Program-made: the position numbers and the translations under genes
From: an uncultured Muribaculaceae bacterium
GTDB lineage: Bacteria; Bacteroidota; Bacteroidia; Bacteroidales; Muribaculaceae
Length of the DNA stretch: 53,363 nucleotides
Direction of reading: 5' to 3'
Assembly: GCA_944321705.1 (NCBI GenBank)
Contig: CALUMG010000015.1
Location: forward strand, 1 to 53,363
Shown: in pieces, positions 36,302-45,817 of the stretch
Layout: each line of letters opens with the position of its first letter
Position numbering within the stretch: the stretch's first letter is position 1
The notes under the pieces: model-generated
Databases searched by the model: none
What the model was told of the DNA's origin: nothing
What the model saw: the letters and a program-made list of their open reading frames with translations, nothing else

Positions 36302-37738
36302 ATGGCTAATAGTATTGTCAGACAACAATTGAAATATGCGGCAAGCGATTTCGTGACTTCGGCCGCAGGTGTTTTTTTGTACAATGTCACAAGATTCTTT
36401 TTAAATCATGACATTGTTTCGGTTCAAGGTTTTGGCTCATTGTCTTCATTCCTTAGTGCCCCTATGGTCGTTGCCGGACAATTCATATTTCCTGTTGCCA
36501 TGATGGTCGTATATTGGTTGTCGGGATATTACAATGATGTTTTCAGACGCTCGTTGTTGCAGGAATTTGTTGTCACGTTAATGTCCACGTTTGTGAACAT
36601 GCTCATGATATTTTTCGTGGCTTTGATTAACGATACCGTTGCCGAACATTATCATAATTACGAGTTGTTGTTTGTGCTTTGGGGCATATTGTTCATCCTT
36701 TTGTATCCGAGCCGTCTTGCCATAACTATCGGTGTGAAACGACGCATAGCGAGGTCGGATATTGAATTTGAGACCCTTATGATAGGATGTAGCGACAGGG
36801 CATTCAAGTTCGTTAAAAAGATAAGCGACTTGAAACATTTGTTAGGGTACAAAGTAATCGGTTATGTAAACAGTGAAGGGAGTGAATGCAACAGAACCGA
36901 TGGAATGCTGCCTGTATATTCAATGGATGAGCTGGCGGAGGCATGCAAACAGCATGATATTTCCGATTTTATCGTGGTGCCGCCTCAAGGCTCGGATGCT
37001 GCTGGCTTGCTTAAGATTCTTAACATGCTATTTCCGTTTAACAAGCCGATTAAAGTCCTGCCCGATGAAGCAAACTTGTTATTATCAAGGGTCAAGCTGG
37101 TTTCAATGTATGATGAGCCGTTTATCGATGTTTCGAGTGGCAACATGTCGAATTGTGAAACGAATATCAAACGTTTTGTCGATTGTATTTTGTCGGGACT
37201 TGTGTTGTTGGTGTTGTCTCCGTTCTTTGCGGTTTTAGCCATATTGATAAAATGTATGAGCAAAGGTCCTGTCATATACAAGCAAGAACGGATTGGCCGG
37301 CATGGCCGTCCATTCACCATGTATAAGTTCAGGACAATGCGAGTGAATGCCGAATGTGACGGAAAGCCTTGTCTTACGAAGGACGATGATGAGCGCATAG
37401 TCCCATTGGGGAAATTCATGCGTAAATACCGTATTGATGAGCTGCCTCAATTTTGGAACGTGTTGAAAGGTGACATGTCGATAGTAGGGCCTCGTCCTGA
37501 GCGTAAATATTTCATCGATCAAATAGTTCCAAAGGCTCCATATTATACTTTGTTACATCAAGTGCGTCCAGGCATAACATCGCTTGGCATGGTGAAATAT
37601 GGCTATGCTAAAAATGTGGATGAAATGGTAGAAAGGTTGAAATTCGACTTGTTGTACATAGAGAACATGTCATTGTTGAACGATTTAAAGATAATAATTT
37701 ATACAGTAAAGACCGTAATTACCGGGAAAGGTATTTAG
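36302..37738 (+). CDS. Polyprenyl-phosphate sugar-phosphotransferase (exopolysaccharide type)
   Basis: A 478-residue inner-membrane enzyme. The N-terminal 130 residues contain four hydrophobic helices, then a cytoplasmic CoA-binding-like domain (FETLMIGCSDRAFKFVKKI, VIGYVNSEG), then one transmembrane helix (LSGLVLLVLSPFFAVLAILI) leading to the bacterial sugar transferase domain with GPVIYKQERIGRHGRPFTMY, KFRTMR, RKYRIDELPQFWNVLKGDM and SIVGPRPERKYF. It starts assembly of an exopolysaccharide, O-antigen-like or glycoprotein repeat unit by loading a sugar-1-phosphate onto undecaprenyl phosphate. No other glycan genes are adjacent, so the final product is unknown. Confidence 0.92.
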   Translation: MANSIVRQQLKYAASDFVTSAAGVFLYNVTRFFLNHDIVSVQGFGSLSSFLSAPMVVAGQFIFPVAMMVVYWLSGYYNDVFRRSLLQEFVVTLMSTFVNMLMIFFVALINDTVAEHYHNYELLFVLWGILFILLYPSRLAITIGVKRRIARSDIEFETLMIGCSDRAFKFVKKISDLKHLLGYKVIGYVNSEGSECNRTDGMLPVYSMDELAEACKQHDISDFIVVPPQGSDAAGLLKILNMLFPFNKPIKVLPDEANLLLSRVKLVSMYDEPFIDVSSGNMSNCETNIKRFVDCILSGLVLLVLSPFFAVLAILIKCMSKGPVIYKQERIGRHGRPFTMYKFRTMRVNAECDGKPCLTKDDDERIVPLGKFMRKYRIDELPQFWNVLKGDMSIVGPRPERKYFIDQIVPKAPYYTLLHQVRPGITSLGMVKYGYAKNVDEMVERLKFDLLYIENMSLLNDLKIIIYTVKTVITGKGI

Positions 37739-37769
37739 GTCGTAAATTTACATTATCATATAGCCGAAG

Positions 37770-39575
37770 ATGGTACATACGAACGTTTTTTTCGACAAAG
37801 CGAGTTCTTTATACTTGAAATTGCTCATATGGCGTGAGAAGCATATAAAGGAAAGGAATTTTGTGTTGATTCTCGCATTGATAGTCGGTATTGCATCGGG
37901 ATTTGCTGCATTGTTGCTCAAATACCTGATACATATAATATCCGATGCTTTGTTGTCGCATTTTGCCGTAACAGGCGGAAATTACATGTATTTGTTGTGG
38001 CCTGTTCTTGGCGTGTTGATAACGAGTGTTTTTGTCCGATATGTTATTAGAGACAACATATCGCATGGTGTGACGCGCGTCTTATATGCTATTTCGCAGA
38101 AAAAAAGTCGATTGAAGCCTCACAATATGTATGCTTCGCTTATAGGAAGTTCCGTGACAATCGGCTTTGGAGGTTCTGTAGGAGCCGAAGGTCCTATTGT
38201 ATACACGGGAGCAGCCATAGGATCTAACCTCGGAAGCGCGTTCCGTATGTCTCCACGAGTATTAATGATACTCGTCGGTTGTGGCGCTGCAGCCGGAATA
38301 GCCGGAATTTTCAAAGCTCCAATAGCGGGGATGCTTTTCACGATAGAGGTTTTGATGCTTGACTTGACAGCTGTGTCCATAATGCCGTTGATGTTGTCTT
38401 CGATTGCGGCAGCTACGGTTGCATACGCATTTACCGGCTATGAGTCGGAATTCTTTTTTTCGCAAAGCGAGACGTTTCTCACAATGCGCATACCGTATGT
38501 GATAGTCCTTGGTGTTTTTTGCGGTTTTGTATCTTTGTATTTTACGAAGGTGATGAATATGGTGGAACAGATGTTTAGCCGGCTGGCTAATCCATGGTTG
38601 AAGTTCCTTGTTGGAGGAGCCATCCTGAGTTTGCTCATATTTTTGTTCCCTCCGCTTTATGGGGAAGGTTACGGACCAATAAATTCGTTGCTTAACGGGC
38701 AATATACACAAATTTTCGATGGCAGCATTTTTTACGGTTATCGTGAAAATGTGTGGATGGTAATGGTATTCATATTGCTAATTATTTTAACCAAGGTGTT
38801 TGCGACAAGTGCCACAAATGGCGGAGGTGGAGTGGGAGGTACGTTTGCTCCGTCGCTGTATGTGGGATGTATGACAGGGTTCTTGTTTGCAATGCTTGTG
38901 AATACATTGGGGTTATGTGACGGAGGACTGTCGTTGAAGAATTTTGCACTGATGGGCATGGCCGGAGTAATGTCGGCCGTGATGCATGCCCCATTGATGG
39001 CTATTTTCCTTACGGCCGAGATGACAGGCGGATATCAATTGTTTTTGCCTTTGTTGATAGTATCCACGATTTCTTATGGCACTATACGTTTGTTCCTGCC
39101 CTGGAGTATATATTCGATGCGTCTTGCCCAACGAGGGGAATTGTTGACGCATGAAAAGGACAAATCGGTATTGACTCTATTGAAAGTGGACAATGTCATA
39201 GAAAAAGATTTCTTGCCTGTGCGGCCTGAGATGTCTTTGAAAGAAATGGTTGATGTCATTTCGCGTTCCAATCGGAATCTATTTCCGGTCATTGACAATG
39301 ATGACAATCTTCTTGGCATAGTACTTCTTGATGATATCCGTAACATCATGTTCCGTCCTGATTTATATCGAAAGTTGAAAGTTAACAAATTCATGACCAC
39401 TGCACCTGCCAAAATAGAGGTTAATGAACCTATGGAAGTTGTCATGAAAAAATTTGATGATACAAACGCATGGAATTTACCCGTGGTTGAGAACGGTAAG
39501 TATATAGGTTTTGTGTCAAAATCGAAGATTTTCAATTCTTACCGTAGGGTATTGAAGCACTATACCGATGATTAA
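37770..39575 (+). CDS. ClC-family chloride transporter with CBS domains
   Basis: A 601-residue membrane protein. The ClC selectivity motifs are present: GFGGSVGAEGPIV with the gating Glu140 and GGGVGGTFAPSLYVG. Retention of that glutamate fits a H+/Cl- exchanger or a gated channel. About ten helices span residues 30-455. The cytoplasmic tail from about 470 has a pair of CBS domains (DFLPVRPEMSLKEMVDVI, KFMTTAPAKIEVNEPMEVV) that may sense adenine nucleotides. It lies 31 bp after the sugar transferase gene. Confidence 0.95.
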   Translation: MVHTNVFFDKASSLYLKLLIWREKHIKERNFVLILALIVGIASGFAALLLKYLIHIISDALLSHFAVTGGNYMYLLWPVLGVLITSVFVRYVIRDNISHGVTRVLYAISQKKSRLKPHNMYASLIGSSVTIGFGGSVGAEGPIVYTGAAIGSNLGSAFRMSPRVLMILVGCGAAAGIAGIFKAPIAGMLFTIEVLMLDLTAVSIMPLMLSSIAAATVAYAFTGYESEFFFSQSETFLTMRIPYVIVLGVFCGFVSLYFTKVMNMVEQMFSRLANPWLKFLVGGAILSLLIFLFPPLYGEGYGPINSLLNGQYTQIFDGSIFYGYRENVWMVMVFILLIILTKVFATSATNGGGGVGGTFAPSLYVGCMTGFLFAMLVNTLGLCDGGLSLKNFALMGMAGVMSAVMHAPLMAIFLTAEMTGGYQLFLPLLIVSTISYGTIRLFLPWSIYSMRLAQRGELLTHEKDKSVLTLLKVDNVIEKDFLPVRPEMSLKEMVDVISRSNRNLFPVIDNDDNLLGIVLLDDIRNIMFRPDLYRKLKVNKFMTTAPAKIEVNEPMEVVMKKFDDTNAWNLPVVENGKYIGFVSKSKIFNSYRRVLKHYTDD

Positions 39576-39634
39576 AATGTTGTGAGTCATTTTAAGTCGT
39601 TAATTATTGTTGAATTATAATTTTTTTGAATGAT

Positions 39635-40594
39635 ATGGCATTAGATAAGTCGACATTAAGAATAGTTTTCTTTGGCACTCCTGATTTTGCAGTCGAGAGC
39701 TTAAGAAGACTTGTGGAAAATGGTTATAACATTGTGGGCGTAGTGACTATGCCCGACAAAGAAGCAGGCAGAGGCCACAAGTTGATACAATCTCCGGTAA
39801 AACAGTACGCTCTTGAACACGGATTGAAAGTAATGCAACCCGAAAAATTGAAATCTCCTGAATTTGTGGAAGAATTGAGAGCATTACATGCCGATTTACA
39901 GATTGTCATAGCCTTCAGAATGCTGCCTGAGATTGTTTGGAACATGCCACCTCTTGGTACATTTAATTTACATGCTTCATTATTGCCAAAATATCGCGGA
40001 GCGGCTCCTATAAATTGGGCCGTAATAAATGGGGAAAAGGAAACTGGCGTGACGACATTCTTTTTAAAGCATGAGATAGATACGGGCGATGTCATAAGAC
40101 AGCATAAAATTGTCATAGAAGATGACGACAATGTCGGTTCGGTTCACGATAAGTTGATGGCGCTTGGCGCTTCGACGGTAATTGAAACGGTCGAGTCAAT
40201 TATAAACGGAGATGTAAAAACAGTAGCACAGACCGATATGTGCGTCAATGGAGTGGAGGCAACGCCTGCTCCCAAGATATATAAAGAAACGTGTAAGATA
40301 GATTGGGACAAGTCTCCATGTGATGTCAGGAATTTTGTCAGAGGTTTGTCTCCATATCCTGCTGCATGGACTGAAATTGAAGATATTTCGGGAACTATTC
40401 ACTCTGTAAAGATTTTTGAGGTGGCAGAGTCGGATGTTGTAATAGAGGGCAATCCCGGGGTAATGCTTACTGACGGTAACAGGTTGTGGGTGAAATGCCA
40501 TGATGGCGCGGTTGAGGTAAAATCGTTGCAATTGGCCGGTAAAAAAAGAATGCCAATCGATGCATTTTTAAGGGGATTCAGGCTGAAAGCGTAA
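39635..40594 (+). CDS. fmt: Methionyl-tRNA formyltransferase
   Basis: Formylates initiator Met-tRNA with 10-formyl-THF. It is 319 residues from the ATG at 39635; an upstream in-frame TTG at 39626 is less likely. Signatures are RIVFFGTPDFAVESLRRL, NLHASLLPKYRGAAPINWAV and the C-terminal tRNA-binding domain (NFVRGLSPYPAAWTEIED). It lies 59 bp after the ClC gene and may share its transcript. Confidence 0.96.
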   Translation: MALDKSTLRIVFFGTPDFAVESLRRLVENGYNIVGVVTMPDKEAGRGHKLIQSPVKQYALEHGLKVMQPEKLKSPEFVEELRALHADLQIVIAFRMLPEIVWNMPPLGTFNLHASLLPKYRGAAPINWAVINGEKETGVTTFFLKHEIDTGDVIRQHKIVIEDDDNVGSVHDKLMALGASTVIETVESIINGDVKTVAQTDMCVNGVEATPAPKIYKETCKIDWDKSPCDVRNFVRGLSPYPAAWTEIEDISGTIHSVKIFEVAESDVVIEGNPGVMLTDGNRLWVKCHDGAVEVKSLQLAGKKRMPIDAFLRGFRLKA

Positions 40595-40712
40595 ATACTT
40601 TTGACAATAAGCTCAAATTAAAAATCAAAATATGAAATAACGATACTGAACAGGCTGATTTTTAATGGTTTATATTAAAAATGCTTGCTCATGTCAAAAA
40701 ACTGTGCCTTAG

Positions 40713-40744
40713 TTTTAGTGCATGGAAGTTTTTTTGTACATTTG
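40713..40744 (+). promoter_or_regulatory. Promoter of ftsY
   Basis: TACATTTG (40737-40744) is a consensus -7 with TTTT (40713-40716) at 20-nt spacing as a near -33. The ATG of ftsY follows 23 nt after the -7 element. Confidence 0.6.
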
Positions 40745-40767
40745 CATGTTAGATTTAGTTACGAGTT

Positions 40768-41721
40768 ATGGGCATATTCAGTATTTTCTCAAAAGAAAAA
40801 AAAGAAACGCTTGACAAAGGACTGTCGAAAACCAAACAAGGTGTATTTTCGAAATTAACGAGGGCGATAGCAGGAAAATCAAAGATAGACGATGACGTTT
40901 TGGACAATCTTGAGGAAGTGTTTATAACTTCGGATGTCGGAGTAGACACGACACTTAAAATCCTCGATCGTATCCAAAAACGCGTGGCCAAAGACAAGTA
41001 TATAAATACTGCTGAATTAAATGATTTGCTATGCGAGGAAATTACTGACATGCTTGCCGAAAATAATACGGATGTAACATCAGATTTCGTTGTTCCTGAA
41101 GGTAAAAGGCCCTATGTAATAATGGTCGTAGGCGTTAATGGCGTAGGGAAAACCACAACAATAGGCAAATTGGCATATCAATTCAAGAAGGCTGGCAACA
41201 GCGTGATTCTTGGTGCATCTGATACTTTTCGTGCTGCGGCTGTGGAGCAACTTGACATTTGGGGCGATAGGGTAGGAGTCCCTGTCGTAAAACAAAAAAT
41301 GGGTTCCGATCCGGCATCGGTGGCTTATGATACTTTAGCCTCTGCGAAAGCTAAAGATGCTGATGTCGTCATAATTGATACCGCCGGCCGTTTACATAAT
41401 AAAAAGGGCTTGATGGACGAATTGACAAAGATAAAAAATGTCATGAAACGTGTAGTTCCTGATGCTCCTCATGAAATATTGCTTGTGCTCGATGGTTCAA
41501 CAGGGCAAAACGCATTTGAACAAGCGAAACAATTTGTCGCAGCTACCGAAGTGAATGAGTTAGCCATTACGAAATTGGACGGTACGGCAAAAGGCGGAGT
41601 AGTGATAGGCATAAGCGACCAATTCAAGATACCTGTCAAATACATAGGATTGGGAGAAGGAATGGAAGATTTGCAGATATTCAGGAAAGAAGAGTTTGTA
41701 AAATCTCTTTTCGGTAAGTGA
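40768..41721 (+). CDS. ftsY: Signal recognition particle receptor FtsY
   Basis: A GTPase that docks ribosome-SRP complexes at the membrane. The 317-residue protein lacks the long acidic A domain of E. coli and begins with a short basic helix. The N domain is about residues 20-100 and the G domain has GVNGVGKTTTIGKLA (P-loop 122-129), ASDTFRAAAVEQLD, VVIIDTAGRLHN and ITKLDGTAKGG. It has its own promoter and is followed 74 bp later by rimO. Confidence 0.97.
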   Translation: MGIFSIFSKEKKETLDKGLSKTKQGVFSKLTRAIAGKSKIDDDVLDNLEEVFITSDVGVDTTLKILDRIQKRVAKDKYINTAELNDLLCEEITDMLAENNTDVTSDFVVPEGKRPYVIMVVGVNGVGKTTTIGKLAYQFKKAGNSVILGASDTFRAAAVEQLDIWGDRVGVPVVKQKMGSDPASVAYDTLASAKAKDADVVIIDTAGRLHNKKGLMDELTKIKNVMKRVVPDAPHEILLVLDGSTGQNAFEQAKQFVAATEVNELAITKLDGTAKGGVVIGISDQFKIPVKYIGLGEGMEDLQIFRKEEFVKSLFGK

Positions 41722-41757
41722 CGCAATTGTCGTTAATGAATGTGGTGCAGTTCTGAG

Positions 41758-41780
41758 ATATATTTCTCAAAGAAATATAT
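41758..41780 (+). promoter_or_regulatory. AT-rich hairpin between ftsY and rimO
   Basis: ATATATTTCT (41758-41767) and AGAAATATAT (41771-41780) form a perfect 10-bp inverted repeat around a CAA loop, ending 15 nt before the rimO ATG. It could act as a weak stem limiting translation initiation of rimO, or as a processing site; neither is proven. Confidence 0.4.
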
Positions 41781-41795
41781 AAGCGATTTTATCCA

Positions 41796-43097
41796 ATGAA
41801 GAAGAATAGAATAGATGTAATTACTTTAGGCTGTTCAAAAAATCTGGTTGATTCGGAAAAGTTATCCTACAGATTCAAACAAGCCGGCTATGAAGTACAC
41901 AATGATTCATCGGAGGTATGTGGAGAAATAGTCATAATAAATACATGCGGTTTCATTGGTGATGCTAAACAGGAGTCGGTAGATACGATTCTTGAATATG
42001 TTGCAGCTAAGCAGGAAGGAAAAATAAAACACCTTTATGTGATGGGGTGTTTGTCTCAACGGTATTTTGAAGATTTAAAAACAGAAATACCTGAAGTTGA
42101 CGGATTTTATGGTAAATTTGACTGGGACAAGATTTTGAATGACCTCAAAATTACTGTGCCGTCATCGGTCAAACCGTATGAAAGGCTTTTGACCACTCCA
42201 GGCCATTATGCTTATTTGAAAATAGCAGAGGGTTGTAATCGTTTTTGCGCATTTTGTGCCATTCCTATAATAACAGGAAGATTTAAATCGGTTCCTATAG
42301 AGGAATTGGTTGAAGAAACGAAATTGCTTGTGGCAAAAGGCGTAAAAGAAATTAATGTTATAGCCCAGGATTTGTCTTCTTATGGAATAGACATTTATGG
42401 AGAGTCACGTCTTGCCGAACTCGTGGAACGTCTCGCCAATATAGACGGAGTAGAGTGGATAAGGCTACATTATGCTTACCCGGCTCAATTTCCGTATGAT
42501 GTTTTGCCTGTAATGGCTCGTCACGATAATGTTTGCAAATATCTTGACATAGCTTTGCAGCATATTAGTGACAATGTGCTTTCAGGAATGTTGCGTCATT
42601 TCACGAAAGCCGATACGATAGAATTGGTTAATCGATTGAGACGTGAAGTCCCGGGAATACATATACGCACGACGTTGATGGTTGGATTTCCGGGAGAAGG
42701 CGAAAAGGAATTTGAAGAACTTAAGGATTTTGTAAAATGGGCCAGATTTGACCGGATGGGAGCATTTGCTTATTCGGAAGAAGATGATACATATGCCGCA
42801 ACACATTATGCTGATGAAGTCCCTTTGGAAGTGAAGGAACGTAGGCTTGATGAGATAATGCGGATGCAGGAAGAGATATCCTTGGACTTGAATGAAGAAA
42901 AAATAGGAAAAATATTCAAAGTCATAATTGATAGGGAAGAGGATGACTATTATGTAGGTCGTACCGAATTTGATTCTCCGGAGGTCGATCCTGAAGTGCT
43001 TGTGAGAAAAAGTAAGAAACTTTCAATTGGTTCGTTTGTAAATGTGAAAATTTCTGAAGCGATGCCATATGAATTGATAGGAGATGTTTTGCTATGA
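41796..43097 (+). CDS. rimO: Ribosomal protein S12 methylthiotransferase RimO
   Basis: A radical SAM enzyme that adds a methylthio group to an aspartate of ribosomal protein S12. The 433-residue protein contains the N-terminal UPF0004 domain with three [4Fe-4S] cysteines (C13, C51, C85), the radical SAM motif CNRFCAFC (C147, C151, C154), and a C-terminal TRAM domain (VGRTEFDSPEVDPEV). The ITLGCSKNLVDSE start is characteristic of RimO rather than MiaB. It overlaps the next gene by 4 bp (ATGA). Confidence 0.97.
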   Translation: MKKNRIDVITLGCSKNLVDSEKLSYRFKQAGYEVHNDSSEVCGEIVIINTCGFIGDAKQESVDTILEYVAAKQEGKIKHLYVMGCLSQRYFEDLKTEIPEVDGFYGKFDWDKILNDLKITVPSSVKPYERLLTTPGHYAYLKIAEGCNRFCAFCAIPIITGRFKSVPIEELVEETKLLVAKGVKEINVIAQDLSSYGIDIYGESRLAELVERLANIDGVEWIRLHYAYPAQFPYDVLPVMARHDNVCKYLDIALQHISDNVLSGMLRHFTKADTIELVNRLRREVPGIHIRTTLMVGFPGEGEKEFEELKDFVKWARFDRMGAFAYSEEDDTYAATHYADEVPLEVKERRLDEIMRMQEEISLDLNEEKIGKIFKVIIDREEDDYYVGRTEFDSPEVDPEVLVRKSKKLSIGSFVNVKISEAMPYELIGDVLL

Positions 43098-44146
43098 ATA
43101 ATTGTGATAACGATACTATTCTTGAAGCGGTAGAGAAGGCAATAAAACATAAAGCAAGGTTCTATGCTTATCGTATGCCTGGTGACTCACAGCTGAATTT
43201 TGGAGCACAGATTATTGATCAGCATACTCCTATGGGTTTTATTATACATCCTTTTGTGGAGAAACCTGATTGCATGCCTTATTATATTTCTGCTCAATTT
43301 GATGCCAACAAGTTTTTGAAACTTCCGGTTTCCTCTTTGCCTGTGACATCATTGCATCGAGTAAAAGAAAACAGCACGAGCAAGGAGGAATATTTGACAA
43401 ATGCCAATAAGTGCATAGCTGACATGCAAGCCGGGTTGTTGAAAAAAGTCGTGTTGTCGAGGGTAATTGTATCGGAGTATGATGATAACCTGCGATGGGT
43501 TGATATGTTTAAAGGGCTGTTGGATTGTTGTCCTAATTCATTTGTGTTTGTATTCAACAGTGAAGCTACCGGAGCTTGGATGGGTGCTACTCCTGAGCGG
43601 TATTTGAGTTATCATGGCAAAGAAATAACGACAATGGCCCTTGCTGGGACAAGACTTGCAGGAACTGAGGGCGAATGGAGCGTGAAAGACATTGAAGAAC
43701 AGCAAATTGTCGCCGATTACATTGATAATAAATTTGCCGAGATTAAAATAGAGTATGAGAAATCACCTCTTTATACTCGACAAGCAGGAAATGTGGAACA
43801 TTTGTGTAATGATTTCAAAGGGAAAGTTACATGGCCGTCGCAAGTAGATAACATGCGCAACATGTTACATCCCACTCCGGCTCTTGCCGGTATGCCGGTG
43901 AGAGATGCTGTTAAATATATATGTTCCATAGAATCGCACAACCGACTTTATTATGGAGGTTACATAGGTCCTATTGATTTTCGTGGTTATTTTGATTTCT
44001 TTGTCAATTTGCGTTCTCTTGAGTTTGACGGAGAGAGATATTGCATGTATGTTGGAGGTGGATTGACCGAACGTTCAATTGCCGAACAAGAATGGCTTGA
44101 AACTTGCAATAAATCGGAATTGCTTCTTAAATTGTTAAATAGATAA
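43094..44146 (+). CDS. Chorismate-binding enzyme, probable isochorismate synthase (MenF type)
   Basis: A 350-residue enzyme of the chorismate-utilising family. The C-terminal catalytic portion is clear: GLLKKVVLSRVI, GAWMGATPERYLSYHGKEI, TMALAGTRLAGTEGEW, HLCNDFKGKV, HPTPALAGMPVRDAV, YYGGYIGPID and GGGLTERSIAEQEWLET. The short N-terminal part and the ATPERY and HPTPALAG versions fit isochorismate synthases (menaquinone or siderophore) better than anthranilate or aminodeoxychorismate synthase. It overlaps rimO by 4 bp; the usual men partners do not follow, so the pathway is inferred. Confidence 0.88.
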   Translation: MNNCDNDTILEAVEKAIKHKARFYAYRMPGDSQLNFGAQIIDQHTPMGFIIHPFVEKPDCMPYYISAQFDANKFLKLPVSSLPVTSLHRVKENSTSKEEYLTNANKCIADMQAGLLKKVVLSRVIVSEYDDNLRWVDMFKGLLDCCPNSFVFVFNSEATGAWMGATPERYLSYHGKEITTMALAGTRLAGTEGEWSVKDIEEQQIVADYIDNKFAEIKIEYEKSPLYTRQAGNVEHLCNDFKGKVTWPSQVDNMRNMLHPTPALAGMPVRDAVKYICSIESHNRLYYGGYIGPIDFRGYFDFFVNLRSLEFDGERYCMYVGGGLTERSIAEQEWLETCNKSELLLKLLNR

Positions 44147-44165
44147 GTCTTTAAAAATAGGCAAT

Positions 44166-45719
44166 GTGGTGAATACAACAAATCAAGAATATATTCGACC
44201 TTTATATACACCTGAAAAAATCACAAGTTTGCAGCCGGGTGAGATTTTTGTATTTGGTAGCAACCTCCAAGGTATGCACGGTGGAGGAGCTGCACGCATG
44301 GCGTTTGAAAAGTTTGGTGCTATTTGGGGTAAAGGCGTAGGATTACAAGGACAAACATACGCTATACCGACCATGCAAGGTGGAGTGGAAACCATCCGTC
44401 CGTATGTGGAAGAGTTTATTTCTTTTGCCAAAGAGCATGAGGAACTGACTTTTTTGGTGACTCCTATTGGTTGTGGCATTGCTGGATTTAAGGCATGGGA
44501 CATTGCACCCTTGTTCAAAGAGGCGATAGCAGAGGAGAACATCGTATTGCCGGAATCGTTTGAAAAGGTAATCGCACAAATTCGTCCATTGAGTAAAACC
44601 GTCATTGATGTGTTGGCAAAGCGGATGCAAACAAGGAATCCTCATCCAGTAGGTACACTCTCTCATGGCATTTGGGAACATCAATGCTATTTTGAACTAC
44701 TGTGGGACAGCTATGACCATCTTGATTGGCTCGAGCATTTTAAGAAATACGGCCTACATGAAGACTTTGAAAGAGGTGTGGTGCTTACTGATGATTTCAT
44801 GCATCAACCGATTGATAAGGAATGGATGTTTAGAATGTATATGTCGGCTGAGTTCCCTCCACAGAAGTTGATGCTGTTGGAGCGGTGTCATTATTATAAA
44901 GGAGAACGATTGTGCCCTTTCCATTCACACATGAAGACCTTGTTGTTTGGTTATGAAAAATGCTGGGTGAAATTCAACCTATCGTCCCAGGATAATCTTA
45001 GTATAAAATCAGATTTGAATTATTATAAACATTGCGGGCTTGCCGACTTATGTCCAGATGATGGTGTGCCTATGTCTATGAAAGCATTGCTTTTCAATCG
45101 TTGGCTTCATTGGGGAGGTGATTGTGCTGATTTAGATAAGTTCAGGGAATGGTATTGTTCCATAGACTATACGAATGAGATGGGAGGATTGAGAAAAGAA
45201 GATCTATATGAAATCCCCAATCTTGATTTTTTATTCTTTTGGGGACATCACGGGAAACAGGGTAAAATCACAAAGTCCTGTCTTAGCCAATGGTATCCCT
45301 GCAAGTTTACCGTGAATGGCATCCATTATAATTGTGCCGAACAATTTATGATGGCAGAAAAGGCACGTCTCATGAGAGACGAGGAAACGAGAGAAAAGAT
45401 ATTGGCATCGACCGACCCGGAAGAGATTAAGGCATTAGGGCGTCAAGTACGAAATTTTGATGAGTACCGGTGGCAGAAGCATCGTATGGAAATCGTTGTC
45501 ACTGGCAATCTTCATAAATTCATTGACAACGAGGATTTGAAAAACTTTTTGCTCAGCACTGGCGACAAGATATTGGTGGAAGCCAGTCCTTACGATACAG
45601 TTTGGGGAATTGGCATGAAAGAGGACAACATGGATTGCTTAAATCCGCGTTTGTGGAAAGGAGAGAACTTGCTCGGCTTCGCATTGATGGATGTGAGGAA
45701 CAAACTTAAAAAGATATAA
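44166..45719 (+). CDS. Fusion protein: macro-like ADP-ribose domain, unassigned middle domain, NADAR domain
   Basis: A 517-residue cytoplasmic protein starting at GTG 44166 (GTG 44169 is an alternative; no ATG fits). Residues about 18-150 look like a macro-like domain (GEIFVFGSNLQGMHGGGAA, VTPIGCGIAGFK). Residues about 160-345 form a Trp/Tyr/Cys-rich domain I cannot name. Residues about 354-515 are a NADAR (YbiA-like) domain: YNCAEQFMMAEKARLM, KALGRQVRNF and VEASPYDTVWGIGM. Both recognised domains are linked to NAD or ADP-ribose chemistry, so a role in reversing or processing ADP-ribosylation, or in cofactor-damage repair, is plausible but unproven. It follows the chorismate-binding gene after 19 bp. 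Confidence 0.85.
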   Translation: MVNTTNQEYIRPLYTPEKITSLQPGEIFVFGSNLQGMHGGGAARMAFEKFGAIWGKGVGLQGQTYAIPTMQGGVETIRPYVEEFISFAKEHEELTFLVTPIGCGIAGFKAWDIAPLFKEAIAEENIVLPESFEKVIAQIRPLSKTVIDVLAKRMQTRNPHPVGTLSHGIWEHQCYFELLWDSYDHLDWLEHFKKYGLHEDFERGVVLTDDFMHQPIDKEWMFRMYMSAEFPPQKLMLLERCHYYKGERLCPFHSHMKTLLFGYEKCWVKFNLSSQDNLSIKSDLNYYKHCGLADLCPDDGVPMSMKALLFNRWLHWGGDCADLDKFREWYCSIDYTNEMGGLRKEDLYEIPNLDFLFFWGHHGKQGKITKSCLSQWYPCKFTVNGIHYNCAEQFMMAEKARLMRDEETREKILASTDPEEIKALGRQVRNFDEYRWQKHRMEIVVTGNLHKFIDNEDLKNFLLSTGDKILVEASPYDTVWGIGMKEDNMDCLNPRLWKGENLLGFALMDVRNKLKKI

Positions 45720-45776
45720 GAACAGCATTATTGGCATGATATTTTTGGGTAGCATTCATTTGTTTTAAAGTGCCTA

Positions 45777-45813
45777 TTTCTCACTGTAGATCGGTTTGCA
45801 AAAGTGAGAGAAA
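45777..45813. terminator. Imperfect hairpin between convergent genes
   Basis: TTTCTCACT (45777-45785) is nearly complementary to AGTGAGAGAAA (45803-45813), with a 2-nt bulge. It lies in the 98-bp gap between the convergent fusion gene and a T9SS gene and could serve as a weak bidirectional terminator. Confidence 0.4.
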
Positions 45814-45817
45814 ATCG

